Shown in pieces: positions 16,714 through 23,632 of a DNA stretch of 60,526 bases. The stretch lies in assembly GCA_039028935.1 (NCBI GenBank), contig JBCCHD010000022.1, positions 1 through 60,526 on the forward strand, read 5' to 3'. The notes under the pieces are model-generated. The model saw only the letters and a program-made list of their open reading frames with translations. It ran no database searches and was not told where the DNA came from. The translations under genes were made by a program, and so were the position numbers. Origin of the DNA: Pseudomonadota bacterium. GTDB taxonomy: Bacteria; Pseudomonadota; Gammaproteobacteria; Steroidobacterales; SZUA-146. How positions within the stretch are numbered: position 1 is the stretch's first letter; the number at the start of each line of letters is the position of its first letter.

Positions 16714-16938
16714 ATGTACGTGTGTTTATGCAATGCGGTAACGGAATCTGAGGTGCGGGAAGCCTGCGACCAAGGCGCCGAAACCCTGTCCGATCTCCAG
16801 GATTCATTAGGCGTCGCCATGGGCTGCGGTCAGTGCGCGCCCACCTGCTGTGCCATGCTCGAAGGCAAAGACGCGATGGCCGCGATTCCCGCGTCCGCCA
16901 GTACAGCGGTTTCTGGCAGCGTCATTCGACGCGCCTGA
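16714..16938 (+). CDS. bfd: Bacterioferritin-associated ferredoxin
   Basis: The product is 74 residues from the ATG at 16714. The Bfd-like [2Fe-2S] ligands are CLC (residues 4-6) and CGQC about 32 residues later, the normal CxC...CxxC spacing. Bfd gives electrons to bacterioferritin to reduce and release stored iron. The C-terminal Ala/Ser-rich tail is longer than the minimal family length. A longer in-frame extension to 16666 would run through the Fur-like site and is rejected. bfr lies 123 bp downstream with its own promoter. Confidence 0.92.
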   Translation: MYVCLCNAVTESEVREACDQGAETLSDLQDSLGVAMGCGQCAPTCCAMLEGKDAMAAIPASASTAVSGSVIRRA

Positions 16939-16960
16939 CGCGAACGCAAATACTTCGCGT
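16938..16960 (+). terminator. Stem-loop after bfd
   Basis: The 7-bp perfect inverted repeat ACGCGAA / TTCGCGT (16938-16944 and 16954-16960) has a 9-base loop, begins on the last base of the bfd stop and is followed by an A/T-rich run. It is a likely terminator or transcript end between bfd and bfr. Confidence 0.55.
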
Positions 16961-16990
16961 TAAGATTATAATTATTATATAAATCAATCA

Positions 16991-17023
16991 CTTATTGATG
17001 TCATCAATAAGGGTGTCTATACT
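16991..17023 (+). promoter_or_regulatory. bfr promoter overlapped by a 9-bp dyad
   Basis: TTGATG (16995-17000) and TATACT (17018-17023) are 17 bp apart, a strong sigma-70 pair. The perfect dyad CTTATTGAT-GTC-ATCAATAAG at 16991-17011 covers the -35. The TTGAT/ATCAA half-sites look like FNR, but the spacer is 3 and not 4, so the binding protein is unknown. Confidence 0.65.
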
Positions 17024-17061
17024 TGCCTCCCTGATCAAATCTCGCAATCGAGGAGGTAGTC

Positions 17062-17544
17062 GTGAAAGGCGACAAGCAAGTCATCCAGCATCTCAACGTG
17101 ATTCTCAGAAACGAGCTCACCGCGATCAACCAATACTTTTTGCATGCCAAAATGCTCCAGGACTGGGGGCTGACAAAACTGGCGGCTGTTGAGCACCATG
17201 AATCGATTGACGAGATGAAGCATGCCGATACGCTCATCGAGCGCATCCTGTTCCTCGAAGGCATTCCCAATCTGCAAGACCTTGGACGTCTTATGATTGG
17301 TGAGAACACCGAAGAAATTCTCAACTGCGATCTGGCGCTTGAATTAAACGGAGTCGACGATCTCACCGCAGCGATCGATCATTGCCAAGCGGTAAAGGAT
17401 TTTACGAGTAAGGAAATACTGAAGCGCATTCTCGAGTCGGAAGAAGAGCACATCGACTTTTTGGAAACGCAGCTAGGACTGATTGAAAAGGTGGGTATTC
17501 ACAACTATCAGCAGTCTCAAATTGGCAGCTCGGAAAGTAGTTAG
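17062..17544 (+). CDS. bfr: Bacterioferritin
   Basis: The product is 160 residues, the normal Bfr length. All ferroxidase ligands are at their standard numbers: Glu18, Glu51, His54, Glu94, Glu127 and His130. The haem ligand Met52 is present, so this is a haem-binding subunit. It forms a 24-subunit shell that oxidises and stores iron. The start is GTG with AGGAGG 5 bases upstream. The last ten residues ([11 protein letters not shown]) are a polar extension. It is expressed from its own promoter after bfd. Confidence 0.96.
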   Translation: MKGDKQVIQHLNVILRNELTAINQYFLHAKMLQDWGLTKLAAVEHHESIDEMKHADTLIERILFLEGIPNLQDLGRLMIGENTEEILNCDLALELNGVDDLTAAIDHCQAVKDFTSKEILKRILESEEEHIDFLETQLGLIEKVGIHNYQQSQIGSSESS

Positions 17545-17557
17545 GCCCGTGCCTAAC
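17540..17557 (+). terminator. Hairpin at the bfr stop codon
   Basis: GTTAGGC-CCGT-GCCTAAC is a perfect 7-bp stem with a 4-base loop and includes the bfr TAG. There is no T-tract after it, so it is more likely a 3'-end stabiliser than a strong terminator. Confidence 0.45.
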
Positions 17558-18018
17558 CCCGATCACCGCATCGGCCCAGCGCACTTGGTCCGGAAGACAG
17601 CAACCACGCACGACTGACCGAGAAATAGCACAGAAGGCTGATGTCATCGCCGTTGAGGTCGAACAACGCTGGACCGGCTGTCGGTGCCGTTGGCAATACG
17701 GGGGTTGAGTTTGAGCCAACATCGTCGGGCGTCAATATTATGGGCATCGCGGCATGATCGTACGCTGCCGACTAAAGTGCGATCAGGCGGGTTGATAGGT
17801 ATCGCGTTTTCCACGTGTTTTCCCCGAGCCATCAGGGCGCTAGGGTCACACCGGTAACGAGTGAACTCGCGTGTTGAATGCGCCGCCTTGGGGGTTCGGC
17901 GTGGGTGAGCCGGTCAGTGGCTCACTATCGCGTCTCGACGCAAACCGCGCCGAGTGAAATCGTCCCGAGCCCGGACGGACGGCGCGGGCGTGATGACGAG
18001 AATGGTGAAATAGGAACG
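17558..18018. other. 461-bp gap without a convincing gene
   Basis: This gap lies between bfr and the convergent DUF1501-like gene. Short open frames exist on both strands, but none has a ribosome site or family motif. One minus-strand stretch near 17640-17740 reads GPALFDLNGDD, which resembles FG-GAP/VCBS-type repeats and could be a gene remnant. I see no RNA gene, repeat or promoter. Confidence 0.4.
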
Positions 18019-19611
18019 CTAACCGATCGTGCCGTTCACAATTGGATTGAACGCCGTCAAACTGTCTTGCAGCATGCTATTGCCCAGTCCATTGGTGGGG
18101 AACAGCGTAGAGAAACTGCCCTGATCTCCGTGTAGCGCCATGTAGTTGAGAATAACCGTTTCAACCAGAAGGTTGACGTTGTTGGCAGCCGGCGTCGCCG
18201 CCGTTTCGACCGAGGCATCCGGGCGCATGTAGCCAATTTGTTGATGTTGTTCAGGCGTGCGGTTGTCGCCTGAAAATAATTGCGGCCGACCGTTGGGGCT
18301 GTAGACCATAAAAAACGACGCGGCGGTGGAGGAATTGTCGCCGGTCCACTCTCCCTTGCCTCGACCGTCCACCGAATCGTCAATGCGACCGTTGCTGGCC
18401 ACCGAGCCGTCACTAAACACGTACAGCATGAGAGGTGTGTTTAGACGTGCTGCGTATTCAAGACAAGCGCCCATGCAGCGTCCCGCGAGAAGATCGCGGA
18501 TTTCGCCCGTGGCGCGTTCGCCTGTGTGGTAGTCGTAGCCGCCCATCTCAATAGTGCCCGCTCCGGCGAATCCATTGAGCACCAGCTTCATAACCGACGC
18601 GGTTTTTCGGAAACGACTCTCGTTATCCATTTCAGCCTGGGTAAAGATGCCGTTCGGTCCGACGATCTCTGGGTCTAAGTTAGGGTCCAGGGTGCTCGGG
18701 TCGCCAAATCGATCGCTCAGGTCAGCGGCTTTGACGTAGCCACAGCGAACGAGGTCCTTTAACACTTCGTCGGACGAGACCTGAGTATTGACCCGATCGA
18801 GTTTCATGTCGGAGATTCGTTGAATCGACTCCATGACCGCCACCGCATCGCTTTGGTCGAGCAAGCCCACTAGCTTGCCGGTGTCGACCAAGCCGGTGAC
18901 GTCACTGGGACGATCGACTTTTGTGGGCCGCACGGTGGCGTCCAGCATCATGTCGGGTGCCATCGAATTGCCGCCTGAGTCTGAGCTTCGCGTGCCAATC
19001 AGCGTGAGCAGTTCGCCGTCGGCGCCCGCTTTATTGATGCCGTACATGGGATTGTGCGGATTATTGCCGGTGTCGTTTTCTGAGCGTGCGGGCAACACTG
19101 CGCCATTCATGTTGGCCAAGTTCGGCAGACTGATCTTCTCCAGCATGCCGCGCAAAAACGCGCTGTCCGTGTGAAACGCCAGGCCAAGATCTGTGTTAAC
19201 AAAGTCGTTAACACCCGTATCGGGATTGGGTGCGCCGGGCACCATATCGCCGGGAAGACCCAATTTGCTGTAGCCCTGGGTACTGAGAAAATCGAGTTGG
19301 CCGTCTGCGCCGCCAACCAATACGTTCGAGCCGGCGATGTTGGCGCCGCCTGCCAAATCAATTGAAATGAATGGGATCTTACCGGCGCCCTGTACCGCGA
19401 TGCCGCAGTCTTGGCGTAATGTTTCAAGATCACCCGACAGCGCGGCCCGCGCGCTGCGCGGATTGGCAAACAACGAATAGAGCGTGGTACCGGCTAAAAT
19501 ACCGGCGCCGCTCGTAAAGCCCTGAGCCAAAAACTCTCGCCGCGTTCGTGGTCGGCTGTGATCAGCGTGGCGAAGCGGTTCATGGCGTTTAAAATGTGTG
19601 CGTTTTTTCAT
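18019..19611 (-). CDS. Tat-exported DUF1501-like protein
   Basis: The product is 530 residues. A twin-arginine signal is visible (TRREFLAQGF near residues 23-32, then a hydrophobic GAGILAGTTLYSLFA). The mature protein has features I associate with the DUF1501/sulfatase-like family: a glycine-rich start (DLAGGANIAGSN), MGGYDYHTGERATGEIRDLLAGR and LMLYVFSDGSVASNGRIDDSVDGRG, where alkaline-phosphatase-fold members place metal ligands. Family proteins are often encoded beside DUF1588/1592-type haem proteins, as here. It is third in a minus-strand operon, 21 bp after the LamG-like lipoprotein. The enzymatic role is unknown. Confidence 0.65.
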   Translation of the reverse strand: MKKRTHFKRHEPLRHADHSRPRTRREFLAQGFTSGAGILAGTTLYSLFANPRSARAALSGDLETLRQDCGIAVQGAGKIPFISIDLAGGANIAGSNVLVGGADGQLDFLSTQGYSKLGLPGDMVPGAPNPDTGVNDFVNTDLGLAFHTDSAFLRGMLEKISLPNLANMNGAVLPARSENDTGNNPHNPMYGINKAGADGELLTLIGTRSSDSGGNSMAPDMMLDATVRPTKVDRPSDVTGLVDTGKLVGLLDQSDAVAVMESIQRISDMKLDRVNTQVSSDEVLKDLVRCGYVKAADLSDRFGDPSTLDPNLDPEIVGPNGIFTQAEMDNESRFRKTASVMKLVLNGFAGAGTIEMGGYDYHTGERATGEIRDLLAGRCMGACLEYAARLNTPLMLYVFSDGSVASNGRIDDSVDGRGKGEWTGDNSSTAASFFMVYSPNGRPQLFSGDNRTPEQHQQIGYMRPDASVETAATPAANNVNLLVETVILNYMALHGDQGSFSTLFPTNGLGNSMLQDSLTAFNPIVNGTIG

Positions 19612-19632
19612 TTCAATTGGACTCTTACAATT

Positions 19633-22068
19633 TTATTGAATAACCACCGCTGCGTTACCGAGCATGGCAGCGCAGGCGGCCTTGGCCACGGTTTCGGTTC
19701 GGTCGGCGCTACAGCTACTGCCGCAGGTCGTAAGTCGGTCAATGAGCGCATTGAGCTCACCGCGAGCGGCGGCTAAGTCTGGTTGGGATGTCACGGCGAC
19801 GCCAAACACGTTGTCGAGCAGTGGGTCGAGCATCACATTTCGCGCTGTGGCGTTCGCAAACGCGCTCGCCGGGGGGGCGCTGAAATCAAAGCCTGGGAAA
19901 AACGCACTGCGCGCGGCAGTGGAGTTGACCAGTTCATTACAGTATTCGATCGACAGCTGTGCAATAGCCACTTGGTGGGATGCCAAAAATCCTTCGATGG
20001 ACTCCACAGTCGGCAATTGCTGGCGGATGGTCGTGTACGTGGTCGCAACGTTGACATTACTTTGCGCGATACCCGTTATCACTGACATCGACGCATTGAT
20101 TTCATCGAACGTACGCAGGCCGATAGCTGGGTCGCGTTCGACATCGGGCGGTGTGCCCGGCTGCAGCGGCGTCGGCTCGGTAAAGACATTGGCGTTGTCG
20201 CCCAATAGCTCAAACGTTAAGAAGAAGCTATCGCTCTCCGTGCCCTTTTCAAGTGGCACCAACGTGCCGAGGCGAGACAGTGACTGCGTGCTGGCGACAA
20301 AGTCGTTTTCATTGAGCATCACATCAAGATTGGCATACGCCTGGCTGATGTCTACCTCGGCACCGTTCAGACCGATACGCATGCCCTGTAGTGGGATATC
20401 GCTGGGGCTCGCCGTGGGGTCGAGCGAAATAAACCGCGGCTCCTCAAACAAGTAGCTGTAGTCATCGAACTGACTGACTTGGAAAAGCACGTAGCTTTGT
20501 GGCACATCGATTAGATGCGCAACACTGAAGAGCAAGAAGAATTTCTCGCCGACACCGGCATCAAAATTCTGCTGAATCTGAGTGTCGGTGAGCGCTCGGT
20601 TGTGTACCGAAAGGAACCGCACAGATCCTTGCCACAGACGATCGTTAGAGACTTCGTTGCCCACGACGAATGCGAAGCTGTCGTCCCAGTCGGCCAGCGA
20701 GCCGCCGCCGATGTCGACATCGTCAGTGAACACGCCATTTACATAGATTCGTCCACCATTAACCGGGTCATAGGTGGTAACCACATGTTGCAGGGTCGCC
20801 TGTAGGTCTTCATCGGCGTCGGCAGTAGACAAAGCGGGCATGCCGTTTCCATCGGTCTGAGAACTGCGCACCGCGAGGTCATAGTTATAGAGCGTTTGGC
20901 CTAATGTGAAGTTGCGGGCATCCACGCCGGCCGAGTAGCTGATGATGCGTGCCTCTTCTTGGCTCACGTTGCCAGGTACCACCCATGCTTCGAGTGAAAA
21001 TTCACCGGTCGCTTTGATGAGATCATGCAGTTTCTTGCTCGAGGCGGTTGAGGCTTGGGCTTTACCGTCGTTTATCTGGAGACCAAACGCACTCAGCCAC
21101 GCAACATTGCCGGATAAATTCAGGTTCATCGCGGGTTCCACGCCGCTCGTATCAAACGCAGTGAGACCGGTGCGGGTTTTGAATTCGTACGTTGCAATGG
21201 CGTTATTTTCATAGCGATTGCCGCCACTCGCAATCGTGCCATCGGCAAGCGTGAGTGCTTTGGACGTCACGAGCATCGGATCCACTTCCGTTGGCACGAT
21301 TTGATTCGCAAACGCGTTAACGGCCGCAAGCATGTCGCCAGAATCAGAAGGACAGTCGCTCCAACAGTTGTGGAACTCGCTACCTAGGCGCACGACAAAT
21401 CGTGACGCATCGGGATCATCCAATTCTATTTTCGTGCGTGCGGCCGCATAGGCTACGTCAATACTGGCTTCAGCAAAATATGGCTGCTGCGGAAATTGCG
21501 ACTCGGAGCTGTGGCACTGCGCGCAGTAAGTGGTTACCAACGGGTAAATAGTCGATGCATAGAGCGCAGGGTCGTCTGGGAAACTCTTCGAGTCACCTGG
21601 GTCGCGAAGCGTCGGTGCGTCGAGGTCAATCTCACGACCACCGCCCGCGATGGCGTCACCGGCCCACGCGGTGATCCAGGTGGTCATGATGTCAGCACAC
21701 GCGGCGTCACTGCTCAACCAGCAGTTATGACCGCCGCCCACTTTTGTCACGATCTGCGATTGGTCGGGGATTTGAAGCGTGACCAATGTGGTGGCTTCGG
21801 CATAAGCAAGGTTGACGTCGTCCTGGCGCACAAACATCGGGGCTTGGCCACCTTCCTCGGTATGGCAAGCACCACACCGGCTCGTGGATTTTAGGTTGTC
21901 CCAGACGTTTATGCGAAAGGACTGCACATCATCTGTGGCCGGCGGAGGGCCGGTGTACTCGGAAACCTGAGGTGAGTCAATTACAGGCGTAGGAACGGTT
22001 TCAGCACCACCGCCGCATGCTGCGACAAACGTAATCAAACCAATGGTAAAAATAAGTCTTTTCATCAT
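19633..22068 (-). CDS. Lipoprotein with two CxxCH-HNCW modules and a LamG-like domain
   Basis: The product is about 811 residues. A lipoprotein signal ends FVAACGGG, so it is probably anchored in the outer membrane. Two similar modules follow: CGACH at 65-69 with HNCW at 114-117, and CAQCH at 182-186 with HNCW at 233-236. CxxCH indicates covalent haem c. Residues ~340-500 look like a concanavalin/LamG fold (FSLEAWVVPGN, GGRIYVNG, FVVGNEVSND, LSVHNRALTDTQIQQNF). The C-terminal third is Ala-rich and acidic and ends with several Cys (TTCGSSCSADRTETVAKAAC). The second of two adjacent ATGs (22063-22065) has better spacing from AGGAG. The carbohydrate or surface ligand is unknown. Confidence 0.72.
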   Translation of the reverse strand: MMKRLIFTIGLITFVAACGGGAETVPTPVIDSPQVSEYTGPPPATDDVQSFRINVWDNLKSTSRCGACHTEEGGQAPMFVRQDDVNLAYAEATTLVTLQIPDQSQIVTKVGGGHNCWLSSDAACADIMTTWITAWAGDAIAGGGREIDLDAPTLRDPGDSKSFPDDPALYASTIYPLVTTYCAQCHSSESQFPQQPYFAEASIDVAYAAARTKIELDDPDASRFVVRLGSEFHNCWSDCPSDSGDMLAAVNAFANQIVPTEVDPMLVTSKALTLADGTIASGGNRYENNAIATYEFKTRTGLTAFDTSGVEPAMNLNLSGNVAWLSAFGLQINDGKAQASTASSKKLHDLIKATGEFSLEAWVVPGNVSQEEARIISYSAGVDARNFTLGQTLYNYDLAVRSSQTDGNGMPALSTADADEDLQATLQHVVTTYDPVNGGRIYVNGVFTDDVDIGGGSLADWDDSFAFVVGNEVSNDRLWQGSVRFLSVHNRALTDTQIQQNFDAGVGEKFFLLFSVAHLIDVPQSYVLFQVSQFDDYSYLFEEPRFISLDPTASPSDIPLQGMRIGLNGAEVDISQAYANLDVMLNENDFVASTQSLSRLGTLVPLEKGTESDSFFLTFELLGDNANVFTEPTPLQPGTPPDVERDPAIGLRTFDEINASMSVITGIAQSNVNVATTYTTIRQQLPTVESIEGFLASHQVAIAQLSIEYCNELVNSTAARSAFFPGFDFSAPPASAFANATARNVMLDPLLDNVFGVAVTSQPDLAAARGELNALIDRLTTCGSSCSADRTETVAKAACAAMLGNAAVVIQ

Positions 22069-22074
22069 CTACTC

Positions 22075-23247
22075 CTAGTCGCCCATGCAATACACAGCGG
22101 ATTCAGCAAATACTTGCTTCAAGCTGTAGTTGGAGTTCTTGAATGAATTGACCATCAAGTCGATTTGATTCCGATCCTGCGTGTCGGCCGGCGCGCGGAA
22201 GCAGACATTTCGAAAAACTTTGGTTACCTGACACTGGGCAAAGGCATCGCTATTGGCCATTTCCTCGCCCAGCGACTTCGCGCCATTACCACTGCCTGGC
22301 AGGGACGCGTCCCAGCCTAGTATGGCGTTTTGTCCTTCGCGCCAATAATTTGACCAACTATCGTCGGGCGTGATGAAGCCGCGCTCAAAATTCGTTGAGT
22401 TAATGCCGTACTTCGGATCGACCACACCTTCTCGATACACCACGCGGTCGACCGTTTCGTCAAAATCGTAGTAGGCAAACGCCTGTGCGAGGGGGTCCAT
22501 GCCGCTGTGGCAGCCCAGACAGCGGTTGAGGAAGATGCGACTGTCTCCTCCCGGACTGCGCGAGACATCTTGCCGAATGCGATCCGGTGGTCGCGTGCTG
22601 TCTTTCACTTGTTCCAGATCGTTGCACATGTGATTCATGAGCGTGAAGCGGAACATGGCACGGTTGGTGCCATCGATAAAAAACGCCTGCGCTGCGGCGC
22701 GCGTTGTCATGACGCCCGCCGTGGCGTTGGCAGGCAAATCGGTGATCTGACTTTGAGTTCGTCGTTGCAGAACGCTACTCAAGTCGATGTTCTGATTTTC
22801 AAGCGCCTCGTAATGCGCATTGTCTGTCATCGAATAGGCCGGTACGCCAGCAGACGTGCCGACATACAAAATGTCGGCAGACAGGACGGTATTAAAGGGT
22901 TCATCGTCACGCACCATGCCGATCACGGTGGCGGTGTAATCGTTCAACGGCACAAAGACGGATTGATCGCGGTTGGTCCATGGCGCGGCAAAGTTCTTGA
23001 GTGTGACGTTGTAGAAGTTGGGGTTATCGATCGCGGTAAATGCCGCATTAAGGGCGTTTCCGGCCGCGATATCCGCTGCCATATCATTGAGTACCGTAGC
23101 CGTGGGTGGAACGCCAGCCAGTCTGTCGTGCAGCGTTTTTGCTTGTTCGCGTTCGCCAGCCGTCGTGGCGACGTTCATTCCAATCGCGATAAGCAATGCA
23201 CCTGCGCGCACCGAGAAACGTATTTTTTTAAGATTTGCTACAGACAT
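22075..23247 (-). CDS. DUF1588-like exported c-type haem protein
   Basis: The product is 390 residues with an N-terminal signal segment (VRAGALLIAIGMNVATTAG). The single haem site RCLGCHSGMDPLAQAF, about two thirds along, resembles the RCxxCHxxMDPLGxxL signature of DUF1588-type proteins, which occur in planctomycetes and some gammaproteobacteria beside DUF1501/DUF1552 partners. DDEPFNTVLSADILYVG and GVMTTRAAAQAFFIDGTNRAMFRF also fit that group. It is first of the three-gene minus operon, with 6 bp to the next gene. A redox or electron-transfer role in the periplasm is likely; the substrate is unknown. Confidence 0.68.
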   Translation of the reverse strand: MSVANLKKIRFSVRAGALLIAIGMNVATTAGEREQAKTLHDRLAGVPPTATVLNDMAADIAAGNALNAAFTAIDNPNFYNVTLKNFAAPWTNRDQSVFVPLNDYTATVIGMVRDDEPFNTVLSADILYVGTSAGVPAYSMTDNAHYEALENQNIDLSSVLQRRTQSQITDLPANATAGVMTTRAAAQAFFIDGTNRAMFRFTLMNHMCNDLEQVKDSTRPPDRIRQDVSRSPGGDSRIFLNRCLGCHSGMDPLAQAFAYYDFDETVDRVVYREGVVDPKYGINSTNFERGFITPDDSWSNYWREGQNAILGWDASLPGSGNGAKSLGEEMANSDAFAQCQVTKVFRNVCFRAPADTQDRNQIDLMVNSFKNSNYSLKQVFAESAVYCMGD

Positions 23248-23486
23248 CTTTGCCCTCTGTCGCGTTTCGAAAAGTTTCGGTGTGATCAGTCACCGTCGAA
23301 AGTTGAGTCGAGTATAGGACACACTTTTTTCGTTCTGCACATGTCGCGATTCAGCGACAATTGTTGCGTTTCGCAAAACAAGTAAGCTCACTTTGAGCGC
23401 GATACGTCGGGCGTTATCGAGTTTCGAAAACGCAGTTAGACGCAAGTTGCAGAATCCACAATATCTAACTGGGAGCTGCAAAAATA

Positions 23487-23502
23487 TGTGATCAAGTTCA
23501 CA
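23487..23502. promoter_or_regulatory. Perfect CRP-type palindrome in the divergent promoter region
   Basis: TGTGATCAAGTTCACA matches TGTGA-N6-TCACA exactly. A -10-like CATGAT at 23523-23528 would put transcription about 41 bp from the centre of the site, the class II activation position for the plus-strand operon; TATAAA at 23506-23511 is an alternative -10 that the site would overlap. A second imperfect dyad (TTTCGGTG...CACCGTCGAAA, 23273-23299) lies next to the minus-strand start. The 23248-23632 gap otherwise holds no gene. Confidence 0.6.
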
Positions 23503-23632
23503 GACTATAAAAGCGGCTGCTTCATGATGTGGAATTCCTGTGCAGCGTTTAACGCTTTTATTACAGTACTTTTAGGAACTTTGTGTAATTTTTCCAAGCG
23601 TTATGCAATATCCGCTGCAGGAATTTTGGGCG

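Noticed and set aside
16991-17011. FNR box upstream of bfr
   Set aside because: The half-sites TTGAT and ATCAA are separated by 3 bases where FNR needs 4, so I list it only as an unidentified dyad.
17553-17747. Minus-strand frame with GPALFDLNGDD near bfr
   Set aside because: Too short, with no ribosome site and no flanking domain; kept only as a possible remnant.
19664-20455. 263-codon plus-strand frame opposite the LamG-like lipoprotein
   Set aside because: It is Ser-rich shadow sequence produced by the codon pattern of the true gene; there is no start context.
22507-23385. 292-codon plus-strand frame opposite the DUF1588-like gene
   Set aside because: The minus-strand frame has a signal peptide and a haem motif; this one is Arg/His/Cys-rich without domains and runs through the divergent promoter.
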